From positions 620,001 to 684,000 of the forward strand of contig JBCAQO010000014.1 of the NCBI GenBank assembly GCA_039111635.1: 64,000 nt of DNA, given 5' to 3'. This document shows, one piece after another, positions 23,401 through 34,699 of this stretch. Each line of letters starts with the position of its first letter. Within the stretch, counting starts at the first letter, position 1. The translations under genes were made by a program, and so were the position numbers. Under the pieces are notes generated by a model. The model made no database searches, was not told where the DNA came from, and saw only the letters and a list, made by a program, of their open reading frames with translations. Source of the stretch: Heterobasidion occidentale. Its lineage: Eukaryota; Basidiomycota; Agaricomycetes; Russulales; Bondarzewiaceae.

Positions 23401-26400
23401 ATCTGCTCCCATACCGCGCCACCTTCATGCTGACCGATTGAATGAATCTCGTCCAGAATGATCCTAAATTATGCATCAACACCGGACCCCATGAGTCAAA
23501 TAGAGCTAGCTTACCTTTTGATACGCGGAGTCCACGTATTTGCGAGAGGAGGGGATAGTAACATAATGGCGAGCATTTCCGGGACAGTGACAAGGATCTG
23601 GCACTTCTGGGGATCGTGAACGCGGTAATCTCTTGTATGTATAGCCCAGCAGGTACCTGTAGAAACAAAATACATCAGGTTGTCATATGGGGATAGATAC
23701 CTCCATTCACTTACGACCGGGGACATCTTTCTTGAATCGAGCATAGACTTCAGCAGCGACCTGATTAACCAAGGCCTTCGTAGGCGCAACATAAACGAGA
23801 ATGTCGTCATCAGAGTCCCGCAATATCTGTTCCATAGCATAGAACGATATAAATGTCTTTCCAGCACTTGTTGGTGCTAGAACAAAAAACATGAACGACG
23901 TCACCGATTGATATGAGGGTAAGAGCGCACCAACAACGAGAACGGAACAGTCTTTCTGATCGAGACAGTCCAAGACCTCACGTTGCCAAGCATCGGGGTT
24001 GAAACTGACACGAGAGTCCGGTTTACTATCCATACTTCTATCCATGTGCTCGCCAAATAAACGTAGCTGCCATGCAACGGGGTCTTCAGTAATATGCATG
24101 AACTCGAAGTCCTTGACGGGTTTTTTCGTCTTCGACCTGATTAGCTTCACGAAGTCAAACGTCAATGGCCGATCGTCCTCGATTTTTGCGCGATCCACCG
24201 CCGAAGAGCTCAAGGAAGGGATATAGTCAGAGAAACCCAAGGCGATAAGAACAGACTCGAGGATAGAAATCACAGTGGGCGTAAGATCGTCCCGGTCATA
24301 TAGATTTTTGATGACGCGAATGATGTCCACAGTATAACGATCACGGATGGTTGAGCTTTCACGCTCCGGCTCTGCTATCCACCGCAGCAGTTGGAGATTG
24401 ATGTTATACAAGTCCATCTCCAAAGTGAGCCACGCCTGATCATTCGACCTGCTGGACCGGTCGGAATCCTGTAAAAACGCGAGATGGTTGGCCCTTTTTT
24501 CGTTGCTTTCCATCTTCACCATTTCAGCGAGTCGATCGTGCCACCAGACCTGGAACTTGTTTTCATCCTTGGATTTTTTGTCCTTGAGGTTTTTCTGCTT
24601 GTATTTCTCCGCATTCGATATCGGCTTCGCTTTCAACTTCTTCTTGCTTTGCCCAGTATGGTCGGACTTTTCCTGTAATAATATATTGTAAGCATCTGAT
24701 ACATTTGTAGACGACTACTGGAAGCTAGAAATTTTCAAAGTATGCTTACCGGGACTCTTGAGAGACGACCCAATGTGACCTTGACCGACAAGATAGCCTT
24801 CGGGGTACTGGGGATACCAACTGTCCCAGTCAAGGAATTGGCAAGGCGCTGGAGGGATGCCATGAAGAACTGTTCGTTCCGCAATTTTCGCTGGCGTAAC
24901 CATGCAGTAACTGGCTTTGGCTCCTCACCACCAAGATGCTTGGGCAGGATCGTTCGTTTATGGTTGTGCCAGTGCTTGGTGTCGGAAAACGTGGTCCCCT
25001 GGCTAAACTCCGGCGCAGTGGTCTGAAGATCCGTGGTCGAATCTGTCACTCGAACGTGTACTGAAGCGAGTTCGGACTCGAAAACTGGGTTGTTGAAAGG
25101 AAGGAGCGTGATCGATCTTGTGTCCGTAGCGGTACTGAGAACAACGCTTCCGGCTGGGTTCGGGAATTGGGAGGCAAGTTTTGATAGATGAATCGGCGGC
25201 GCATGCGCAGATGACCAGACTTGCTCCATTCGCGAGAACATCTCAGGGCCAAGCAGGCTTGTAATGGAGGTATTGCTATGCGCGATGATGAACCGAACGA
25301 GGCTCACGAAGACGCGACCATCGAAGTCGACGATCACGCCAGGGCCTGATGTCAGCGACTCAAGAGTGATGTAGACTTTGGGAAGAAACTTTGTCTGTAG
25401 AAGATTCATCAGATCAGGATGCAGATCGTCAAGTAGCCTAGCCCTCTCATCTATGGATAAGGTCGTCACGAGAAGACAATGAAGAGCAAACAGGTACGTC
25501 AACTCCAAAGTGGAATCTTGATCGTGACCGGTCAGCAATAACTTGACAAGCTCGGTGAGAATCGAGTCAATTGGGATTCCTGAGGCTAAAGGAGCATCCG
25601 GCAGTGAGATCCCAGCCACGCTACGACGTTGAGAATCAGCTGTTTGTAGAGCTCTGGATGACGCCTCAAACGGCCTCTGTATAACTCCCGAAAACCTTCT
25701 TGCTGCATCAACATCGAACCGTTGCTCAAAGACAAAAGCGAATATCTAGAGGAAGTCCGAAATTAACGACAAGCATATCGATGTTGAGTACACAATACCT
25801 TCGAGTCGCGGAATTCACTGCCGTGGAGAAGAGTGACAGCGATCCCAGATGTGAGGAGTCCGAATATGAATGCACGCTGCGCAATAATGCGCTCTGCCTC
25901 TAATGGGGTTTTCGTCTGGACGATACCACCGTTCGTCATTACAAACATCGGCTGCAGTTCTCCATAAGCAATGTTTCGCGTCAAGAAGATCATGGCTCTT
26001 ACTCGTGTTTTAAGTCTATATGCACGCCATGCAGGATCAGAGAGATTTTGGAAGACATGTACGGCCACGTTCATCTTTGTTGCGTGATGGACGAGGTGAT
26101 TGAGGACAAGATTTCTTGCAAGAGAACGCGAAGTTGACACCAGCGCAGGACTACCGGTCTTCAATGTGAGGTGTCGAGAATCTACGCAAGGCACCTGGTC
26201 ACGAAAAAACGCGCTATATGTATCGACAGCCGAGGCATACCTTCCCATACCACAACGTCAAACACGGCAGCACGTTTGAGAAGCTCGCCCAAAAATCGTT
26301 CCATCGAATGCAACGCGTGCAGAATTTGGAAACTGGGATCTAGACAGACAATATAAGTCCGTTAGTGTAGCGTTCAGCCAAGCGCACGTACCGTTTTCGC

Positions 26401-26653
26401 GGCCAAGGGCCAATAACGGGTCATCCAAGACGCTTTGCAGCAGAGCATCACCTACGAAGAAAGGATGAACTATACAGACACCAATCATCACTGGAGATAT
26501 CCTACCATCAAGAACAAATCGTTCATTGCCCGCATAATCGCCAATAAGGTCCATCCATCGCCCTCTCTTGGCTACTTCCCTATACCACTCAGCATCCAGA
26601 ATCTCGAGGGCTGCCTCCGCCTTGACGCCATCGGAGGTAGGATCAACAGACAT
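20471..26653 (-). CDS. DDX60-like DExD/H-box (Ski2-type) RNA helicase
   Basis: Very large superfamily 2 helicase, over 1,700 residues in many exons. The N terminus has [20 protein letters not shown] and [12 protein letters not shown], typical of fungal DDX60 homologues. A KxK linker ([15 protein letters not shown]) precedes the motor. Motif I is [20 protein letters not shown], Ia is [22 protein letters not shown] is [20 protein letters not shown] (DEIH), III is [12 protein letters not shown]. The C-terminal RecA domain has [46 protein letters not shown] and motif [19 protein letters not shown]. The tail ends [13 protein letters not shown]. Mammalian DDX60 acts in antiviral RNA sensing and translation control; the fungal role is unknown. 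All motifs are intact. The start at 26653 could be preceded by another exon. Confidence 0.88.
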
Positions 26654-26694
26654 TCGGTCAGAGGAAGATGTCTCGGTGTCGTGGTTGTGAAGGG

Positions 26695-27227
26695 CTAGTG
26701 GGTGCTTTTATTCGAAGACGGCCTCGAGGAGTTGTTACGGCTGGATGTGTGACGAATGTACGGTGAGAAAAACGCAGCATGTTCTGGCCCAAAGTAGCTG
26801 ACCTCGATGCATCCTACTTTGAGTTGTCGATGAACCTTGATATCAGAGCCGGCCGTCTCCCATGATGCAGAATTGCTATGAAGGTCGAAAGATTTCATTA
26901 CCGTTAGATGAAAAACCTTCACAGAAGGTTCACACAATCTCGGCAAATCTCTGTGTAAAGCAGCGCGCTGGAAACGGACAAAACGCAGATCATGCAATCA
27001 AGCAAGGTCGGGGCGAGATCCGATGCCGTGGACAGTTTACTCACACATTGTCCTCCGTGTTGTTCGTTGCATCGTCGAAGATCGTCGAAGCAGAGCATGT
27101 TGGCGTTCAATATTCCGTGAGGAGCCGTGTTCAGACTCAGCGATTCTTGGCGCATCCATCTCGCTCGAAGATTGTGCTTCAACATTTGAACTCTCAGATC
27201 CCAGGTCAGCGAACGGCAAATGCGCAA
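26695..27227 (-). CDS. Hypothetical two-exon protein
   Basis: Exon 27227-27046 region (61 codons, ending HGGQC) joins through a 77-nt intron (about 26968-27044, GTGAGT...TTTCCAG, phase 0) to 26967-26695 (90 codons, ending SSRPSSNKSTH). No domain recognised. It sits only 41 bp upstream of the helicase start, so it could be part of that transcript's leader instead of a separate gene. Confidence 0.3.
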
Positions 27228-27359
27228 GATGTGTATGTATATTCGTCCGTGGATTGTGTACAGCAGTCATGAAGGACTAGATTACAGAACATAACAGTAA
27301 TAATGTCGTACCAAACGTGTCACCGAGCCCTCCATCATCTCTCAACGAGCACTCCCTCT

Positions 27360-28920
27360 TCAGGCGGTCGTCGCGTTGTTGAAAATCAACAAGTTAACAG
27401 TGTCGGAAGGAATCTCCTTCAACAGGTCTCGGCTCGCGAGCGCGACCAACGCAGCCTTCAATTGCGCGGGGCTCAGCGTCTTGAACTCGTTCGACTCCTC
27501 TCCACTGATGACCTGAACGAGACGGGGAGGAGGCAAGAAGCCGGCAGCCCATCCTGGAACGCAGTCGTACGCCATCTCGTACAGGGCTGAAGGATCCACT
27601 GAACGGACGCGCAGAGTTGAGCTCGTCAGGGATGAGGGAAGAGACCGAGGGGTTGAACGTGGTGGAAGGGTAGATGGAGAGCAGGTATGCGAGCAGACCC
27701 GCGACGTGGGGAGACGCCATGGAGGTGCCGGAGATGGTGTTAATGGCGTGCTCGGAACCGATCCAGGTCGAGAGGATGTTGAGTCCTGGTCCGAAAACGT
27801 CAACGCAAGGACCGAAGTTGCTGAAGTATGCGCGCTCGTCGCCCAGTGTGGACGCGCCGACAGTGACTGCCTTCTCGGCGGCGGCAGGAGAGTAGGAGCA
27901 AGCATCGCGGTTATCATTGCCAGCGGCAACAGCGAAATGAAGGCCGGTGTCGACGGCGCCGTTGACAGCGGTGTCAAGAGCGCGTGACTTGCCACCGCCG
28001 AGACTCATGTTGGCGACGGAGCCCTTGTGCTTCGTGCTACCGGTCGCCTTCACCTCGGCCGCTGCGGCAGCTGCCTTGACCTTGGCGGCCTTTGCTGCGA
28101 AGTCAACTCCGGCGACGACGTCCGACATCGTACCGCTGCCATTGGAGCCCAACACCTTGACAGCGATGACGTTGGCGGCCTTGGCGACACCGTACTTCTT
28201 CGACGCAATGGTACCGGCGCAGTGAGTGCCATGACCGTTGTTATCATCGTCGACGTCGTTCAATGGGATTGTCTTGCCCCAGGCTGCCCGGCCCTCAAAC
28301 TCGGCGTGCTTCGTGTTGATCCCAGTGTCAATGACGTATACGTCGACACCTTCACCGCCTGAAGGCTCGTACTCGTATTTGGTGAATGTACCAAAGCCGA
28401 GTTTGGGACGATGGCTGATGCGTGCGAGACCCTAATGATGGCGCGACAGGTGAGTCCATATGCGCGTGATAAGTAAGCGCCGCAAGCGTACCCATGGCGC
28501 TGATCGCTGCGTATCTTGTGTCCGTACTATTTGATCGCGCTCAATGAAGTCGACCTCGGGCATCTGCCGGATCCTCTCCAACACACTCTCGCTGAACCAG
28601 CCCGCGTACCCCTTAACGTGTCCGTCATAGGCATGACGAAGGCCGCTCTCTTCCCCCATGAGAGGGTCCTCCGCATGCGCCATCTGCAAGAAGTTGAGAT
28701 GGTTGTCCATCGCCTGGGGGTGCAAGCCCTGCTTGAACATCACGATATAAGAGTTGTTAACGATGCCGTGTGGGGCTTCGTGTTCCGCAACCAGCAATGG
28801 CGCATACGAGAAAGGAGAGCCATGACGAGGGACATAGTTGGGGTTAGTTGATAACGGCTTTGCGGCGGCGACAGCCGCTAAAGACAGGGCAGCGAGGGAG
28901 ACAGAGAGGATGGGTGACAT
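27360..28920 (-). CDS. Subtilisin-like serine protease, proteinase K/cerevisin type
   Basis: Preproprotein of a family S8A protease. Signal peptide MSPILSVSLAALSLAAVAAA. The I9 propeptide includes NNSYIVMFKQGL and MPEVDFIERDQIV. The catalytic triad is complete: Asp in GVDVYVIDTGINTKHAEF, His in NNGHGTHCAGTIASKKYG, Ser in TISGTSMASPHVAGLLAYLL. The oxyanion Asn is in HFAVAAGNDN. An intron (about 28435-28490) joins SAPW to GLARISHRPKLG. An Ala/Lys-rich insert (AAKAAKVKAAAAAAEVKATG) is unusual. After SSLIPDELNSA the natural C-terminal extension (VDPSALYEMAYDCVPGWAAG to NLLIFNNATTA, stop 27360) is in another frame, so either a break or a tiny 22-nt intron lies at about 27590-27615. Read straight through, the frame stops at 27394. 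Such tails occur in vacuolar and secreted cerevisins; location is open. Confidence 0.82.
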
Positions 28921-28938
28921 GATGGTCGTTCGGAACAA

Positions 28939-29429
28939 GGCCAGCAGTTCTGGAGTAGCGCTCTTGATAACAGGTCACTGTTTGGTTGTATTTGGCAGGG
29001 GACCGTATCAGTATGACTGTGCTCCCGTTCTGTCACTCTATCCATACTGGCAACAGCATAGCAGACATTGGATATTCAGGGCACTACCTCGCACGACGCA
29101 TGATCTGCCATCGGCTCAGACAGAAGTTCCCGGACTCCTCGTACGCGTGCATCTGCTCTCATTGCCGAACGAAACGTGTACAACGCGTATGAAACCACCG
29201 TCTCTGGATCAGACAGACACGTTCTGGGGCCCTGTGATGGTCGGGGAAGGAAGTTTATGTGTCATTCAGAATACAATTGGGCCGTGCCAAGAAGCCCTCT
29301 CAGAGGAGAACAGCGCAACACGATCTATCCGAAAGGCGCCATTGACTTCGCGGTCTGGCTTGATACGTAGCCAAAATCAGCTCTTCCGAAAGGACGGTGA
29401 ATTGGGAAGCACACTGACCTTCGGACCGG
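28939..29429. other. Intergenic
   Basis: About 490 bp containing the protease promoter and the 3' flank of the WD40 gene. A plus-strand frame runs through it, but its composition is not protein-like and it overlaps the protease gene antisense. Confidence 0.35.
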
Positions 29430-31305
29430 CTAATCAGCGTCTTCAAAATTCCACAACTTGATGACGCTGTCGCGCACAGAAGGCTGACGTCGCTGCCTGC
29501 TTTTTCTCACAACAGTTCGTTTCGCCTCGAACGGATCTTGGTCTTCCTCCTCGTCCTCTTCAGATGACGATGACTGATCGTCGATATCGCTATTTATATC
29601 GAAGTGTCGCGAGCCAGAAACGGACAGGAGGAAAGGGCGCAGAGGATGGAAAGCCACGGAGCCGACGGCATCTAGATTATCGATGACGTTGAGCTTTCGC
29701 AAACCAAGCATGCCTGAGAATCCACCTCTATGAGCAGTGTACCTGAGTACTGCATCCGCTTCTAATGCATGGTCACTTCCTTCCACATTCTCAGAGTCAG
29801 GTGTATCAAGGTCAAAGAAAGAGACATCCCCATGCTGTTTCTCCATGTGAGATCATATCGCATTGCCGAAGATCGATCGACGTGCATACCTGATCGCCCA
29901 CACTCATCCATTTCCCACTCAGATCGACGTCAAATTTGATCCTCTGGTTAGTACTCGGACGAGCGTCAGCACCATTTGGTCTGAAGATCTGCACCGGTAT
30001 CGATGTGTCTCCACGCAGATCCCAACCGTAAATTGCACCGTGCCGCCGGAAAGACGCATATAATACGTGCGGTTTCATAGGGTTGAAAGCGAGCTGTTTG
30101 ATTGAAAAATCATTCAAAATTCATAGGAACAGTGCAGAGGAAATCTGAACATGCCTGCGTCACGCTCGCCTTCACGTCTCCGATCCATCCAACAGGCTTG
30201 CCGCCCGTGTCTTCGCTGAAAAGCGCGATGTTGGACGACACACTGGACGACGGCGTGAGCGACCCGGCAGCAAACATACTCGATGACGGGTCGTAGGAAG
30301 GGCAGAAAGCAAGGGCGGAGATGATGCCTGCGTCATCCGGACACATTTGATCAGGGACCACGGCTGGCGGGAGATAAGAATGGTGCCCACCTTTTAATCC
30401 ATCACGGCTCTTGCGAGATGGGGTCGTCGCTAGACGGGTGCCTTCGCCTGGATTGTTCAAGTCGAAAACCTCGATAGCGTCCTCAAAACCGCAGTACAAC
30501 CTAAAACCCATTCACCGAAATTCAGCCGCAATGCGCATAGACAGGGTACGGGCGCACACACCTGTTAGCAGATCCGTTGAATGACATGCTATGCGGAGCG
30601 ATCTGCCTCTCGCGGTGGTCAACGATCTTGTAAGAAGCGCGAAGCTACATGAACCACCTGTCAATCGCCTGGATATCCGCCCGAAGTAGAATAACGTACG
30701 CGGCCCGTCAAAGCGTCCAACAGTTTCACGGGAGACTCGCGCACAGATGCGACGAAGCAAAACGAGGCAGGGTCTCGGGGCGTTGCGCGCGGGTACCATA
30801 TAAAATCGAGGATAGGAGCGGCTTGCGGAAAGACGCGATGCTTCGGCCATGAGGGCAGCGATGACATCGGTTCCTCTACAAAGATCAATCATGCATGACT
30901 AGCCAATGAAGTCGGATGCGAGCTGCCTTTACCCGTTTGTAAGAATGCTAGCTGAAGGAGTTCTGGCGGGCTACGAGCGAGCCATATCTGTTTAGGATTC
31001 TGATTTCCTCAAGAAATTCTTACGCACAGGTCAAGGATCTCGAATGTCCTGTTCTCGCATTGTGCAAGAGCTAGCGAGCCGTCCGGACACCTGCAAAAGA
31101 GCGGAGCATCCATCAACAAAGGGACGACTTTGCGCAACACAAAAAGATTGGAGTAAATTAAAACATGCCATTTTGCCGACCGCGCAAAGTTCTGCTCGAA
31201 CTCAGAGTCGGGCGCAAGGGACGCTGTCGTCGATAGAGAGGGTCCGTGAGACGTGTTGTAGGACGGCGGGATCCATACATATTGATTTTCCGCTTCAGAC
31301 GACAT
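29430..31305 (-). CDS. WRAP53: WD40 protein, WRAP53/TCAB1 (Swt21) family
   Basis: The family includes human TCAB1, which binds CAB-box RNAs such as telomerase RNA and scaRNAs, and yeast Swt21, which affects splicing. The order of blocks is typical. An N-terminal blade has CPDGSLALAQCENRTFEILD. Next are AAPILDFIWYPRATPRDPAS and VRESPVKLLDALTGR. An exon reads RASYKIVDHRERQIAPHSM, the family hallmark before LYCGFEDAIEVFDLNNPGEG. Later blades are GIISALAFCPSYDPSSSMFA, LAFNPMKPHVLYASFRRHGA, IYGWDLRGDTSIPVQIF and VGSVAFHPLRPFLLSVSGSR. An acidic tail (SSSSEEDEEEDQDPFEAKR) precedes a last strand VIKLWNFEDAD and the stop at 29430. About six exons. Function in this fungus is inferred from the family only. 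Confidence 0.82.
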
Positions 31306-31649
31306 GCGGTATATGTGTTAAATGCGCAGAGAGTTGCACTCTGTTGCTGTCAAACCATGCGGATCCCAGCTGGTGCCAGTTGCAATCAAGAAAAGGATGT
31401 GAACAATGAAGAGATGCTGAAGCCTGCGACCGGGACCACCGGGCCGCGGTGCACCGACATTCCATTCAGCATTGACCAGCCGTCCACTTTAGATACGCAC
31501 ACATCTCTCTGGATGTACGTATCCCAGTCACCATGTAGTCGATGTTACAATACACTATGCAGACCGGGGAAAAAAGTTCGCCAAACCCACGTTCCAGGGT
31601 ATAACATACAAGCACACACATCTCGCTCCGTCCCCCTCCCTCGTCTGAA

Positions 31650-32974
31650 TCACTCGCTATACCGCTCGTCTTCCCCATCCACCTTCACCCTCTCGATCCA
31701 CGCGCGCACGCGCTCATACACCGCGAACACAATAGCCTGGCCGGGCGCGACGCGCAGCACGCGCGGCGTGATGCCCTTGTAGAACGCGCGCGTGCCCTCC
31801 TGCTGCCACATGTCGCTCGCGATCGCGGCGATCCGCCGCGCGGCCGACGTGCCGGGTGGGAGGCGGATTTTTGCAGACCTGAACAGGCGTATTCGCGTGT
31901 AGAGTTTTATTTTTGTGTTTTGTGTTTATTTTGATTGATTTTTTGTGTGTGAGTTGAGGGGTTCGGGACAGAAAAAGGGGAGAAAAGACGTACGCGTCTT
32001 GATAGTGTCGATGGGCGCGTTGGAGAAGGGGCCCATGGCGCCGGAGATGAGCCCGATGAACATGTGCTGGTACGAAGGCAGCTCGACGAGATCTGGCTGC
32101 AGCCGATGCGCGAACTTCTTCAGCTCCTGGTACGCCGTGAAATTCGCGCCTAATCAACGGATTAGCTTCGCTCAAATCTGCTCAGAGAGCGTCGATACGC
32201 GAACGTCGTGCGCACCTTGATTCGTTGCTTGCCGGAGCGCGGTTAGCGACACCCCGCGGTAGAGCGTGCGCACGCCCTCTTCACGGACGATGGTGTACAC
32301 CGCATGCCCCGCGTTGCGGTACCGTGGCGCCTCGAGCGGGTCCGCGAGCGAGTGCATCTGCGCCTGCAGCCGGATCTTGACAACCTCCATCGGGGTCACG
32401 ACCAGCACCGCTTCTGTCGTACCCGCACCAAGGCCCGCTGCGTGTCATTCGTGTGAGTTGTTTTTTCGAGACCAAACAAGGGGAGAGGCGCACCGAGGAA
32501 GATGCTCCCCACGCTCGTCACGCCTGTCTCTTTGTTCGCGAGCCAACCCTTGTACGTCTCGAACGACGCGAAGCGGATCGCCATCTTGGGGACGATACCG
32601 GACAAGACCGCGCCGAGGCCCTTGTAGAGCGCGAGCGCGGTCTCGCGCTGCACGATGTGTGCTCCCGTCGCGATGAAACCACGCGCTTTTGTCTGTGCGA
32701 CCCGCATCCGTCAGCGCGACGCGCTCGGGAGGAACTGAGAAAATGAAAAACATACGCCTGGTGCGCGCCCTGAACGCGAGAGTTGCATGCGCACTTTGAT
32801 GGTGTCGAGTGGTTGACAGCAGAGCTGTCATCGCGAGGAAGAGAGCGCGAGTCACGACGAGGGTTCGAAAAGTGGAAACCGAACAAGACCCACCGCCTCC
32901 ATCGCGCCTGCGATGCCTCCCGCGGTGATGTGGGTACCAAAGCCCACAGGCTTCTTGTCTCCCGATCTCGACAT
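31650..32974 (-). CDS. SFC1: Mitochondrial succinate-fumarate carrier
   Basis: Inner-membrane carrier that exchanges cytosolic succinate for matrix fumarate, linking the glyoxylate cycle to the TCA cycle during growth on C2 compounds. Start 32974: MSRSGDKKPVGFGTHITAGG, then QPLDTIKVRMQLSRSGR (repeat 1). Repeat 2 has TPMEVVKIRLQAQMHSLADP and LYRGVSLTALRQATNQGANF. Repeat 3 has LISGAMGPFSNAPIDTIKTR and FYKGITPRVLRVAPGQAIVF, all close to yeast Acr1. It ends VKVDGEDERYSE with the stop at 31650. In the last exon the reading TRLQKSAS must change frame at about 31850-31862 to reach SAARRIAAIASDMWQQEG; one extra C in a CCC run would restore it, so a base is probably missing from the sequence. Everything else reads in phase. 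Confidence 0.88.
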
Positions 32975-34159
32975 GTTCGATGTAGTTTACAAACTGATAG
33001 GCGGGCGCGCGGACGGCAAGCAGAGAGCGAGGACCGGTGTGAGAGACGAAGGGTGGAGAGGAGAGCAGGCGCAGGATATCGAACCCGACCGGTCTTGAGT
33101 CAGAGACGGACGAGGAGGGAAAAGAACGTGAAAACGGAGGGCCAGGCAACTTGGCCCTTTCAGCCGATAATACTTAAGTGCATTATGTCCTGCTCAGCTC
33201 GCGCCCGTCGGCATCCAAGGCGATGGAGCGCAGGGGCCTGGCAGGGCGAGACGGAACGGGCGGGGCCTGGCATGTGAAAACCGACGCGCCAAGCGGGGCG
33301 GAAAATGACGTCGGCGGGGAATGCGGGGAACGGCGTGTCGCTCGAAATGGCAGCGCGGCGCGCACACGGAGCGACTCCGCTCTGGCTCCGCTTCGAGGGG
33401 GGGCCAGGCTGTCCCATCCATATTCCGGCCCCGGCTGCACCAGCGGCGATCTGGCGGCCCAAGCCTGAGAGGCGGCTCGTCACTGGGCGGGCAGCGCGGC
33501 GGGGCTCCGAATGGCAACCACGTGAGAAAGCGTGGACCCTATCGCCGGCTGGCCCGTGCGTTTGACGAAGGGGAAAATCATGCATCGTCGAGGTGGGAGG
33601 CTGTGGGAGGCCGTGGGAGGCTGTGGGCTGCGCGACTTCGCCGCAGAGAATCGTGGGAATTTTTCACACAGCTCCGCTCCCCACGCATTCCTGCGCTTTA
33701 CGAGCGCGTCTAATAGCGCGCCTTGTTCTCTCTTGTTCTCGTACCCCCATCCTCTCCGCGTCCTTTCGTCGCTTGTCGCCTCCTTTCCCATCGAGCAGCT
33801 CTTGCGCTGATTCATCTGTAACCCGCAGGACATGGCACGACAATCCTTGCAAACAAAACGGCTCTCGATGCCGGCGTCTTCGCATTGCGCCTTGCGCGCG
33901 CTTACTGCACTGCGCAGCGCGACATCGATGGCACACGATCGCGATGAAGCGACCTTCAATCCCCCACCATCAGCACTGCTCAAGTTCCCGCTCCCTCGCG
34001 CGGCGACCTCGACTGCACCTCGCGCGAACGTGGCCCTCGCACGAACGTACTCGCGAGCCAACGGGCTCGCACAATATTCTCTCTTGTCATCTGCAAGCCT
34101 ACATGCCTGACCCGGCTCGCGCGCGGAACTTCTCCGTCCACATAGCGTGCTTGCTCGGT
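32975..34159. other. GC-rich intergenic region
   Basis: Promoter side of the succinate-fumarate carrier followed by about 1 kb of GC-rich DNA. Overlapping frames exist on all strands because of the high GC content. None has domain-like content. Confidence 0.4.
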
Positions 34160-34290
34160 CTCGCCCCCGAGCGTGTAATTCCGACGGGGGCACCGATCTC
34201 TGAGACTCGACCGAAAGGTTGCAGGCTCGCCCCCGCCTGCGATTTTCCAGCGGGGGCTCAGATCCTCGAGACCCGATCCCACCGGAAGGT
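34160..34290. repeat. Imperfect tandem repeat with GC hairpins
   Basis: Two consecutive units of about 66 bp (34160-34225 and 34226-34290). Each begins CTCGCCCCCG, has an inverted GCCCCCG...CGGGGGC stem around an A/T-rich loop, then a GATC-like segment with CGAGACYCGAYC, and ends GAAAGGT or GGAAGGT. A third partial copy of the TCGAGACCCGATC core occurs at about 34352-34364. Similarity was judged by eye. Confidence 0.55.
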
Positions 34291-34622
34291 CACCCATTCT
34301 GGCTGTATCTTCGCACCGTCTTGAGAACCCTTGCCTGTGCTTCGCATTGGGGATTCGAGACCCGATCATTGAGACGAGTGAGGCTGCTGAGAGCGTATGT
34401 GACCGCCGTTGTGTCCTCACGCCATAGCCGAGATGCGTCTCTTGCTTAGGAGACAATAGTTGCTCGCGTCGAGTTGCCGAGGAGCAACGGCGAATCGTGG
34501 TGCGAGGCGATCGTGATAGGCTGCGAAGCGAAGTATTGATCATGAACATGTCTTGACTGGTTGTGAATCGCCTGGGTTTTGACGGTGCCATTTGTTAACT
34601 CATTGTCTACCAGGGGATAGGC

Positions 34623-34678
34623 TGTGTGTGTGTTTATGGTAGTACTGCATATACAGTACTACCATAAACACACACACA
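34623..34678. repeat. Perfect 25-bp inverted repeat with 6-nt loop
   Basis: The left arm 34623-34647 is the exact reverse complement of 34654-34678, with the loop CATATA between. The arms contain a (TG)n run, then TTTATGGTAGTACTG. Flanks continue as a weaker inverted match (TCTACCAGGGGATAGGC near 34607 against ATACCCTGTAGTAGC near 34684), extending the palindrome to roughly 95 bp. It lies in non-coding DNA. It could be a small MITE, a cruciform-forming site or a hairpin RNA precursor. Confidence 0.8.
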
Positions 34679-34699
34679 ACTGATACCCTGTAGTAGCTT

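Noticed and set aside
28838..29461. A 207-codon plus-strand frame over the protease 5' end and the gap
   Set aside because: It lies antisense to the protease signal peptide and the WD40 C terminus, with no recognisable protein features.
33178..34591. Long overlapping frames on both strands in GC-rich DNA
   Set aside because: They arise from high GC content. Repeated Arg/Ala/Pro composition, no domains, no splice logic, and frames open on several strands at once.
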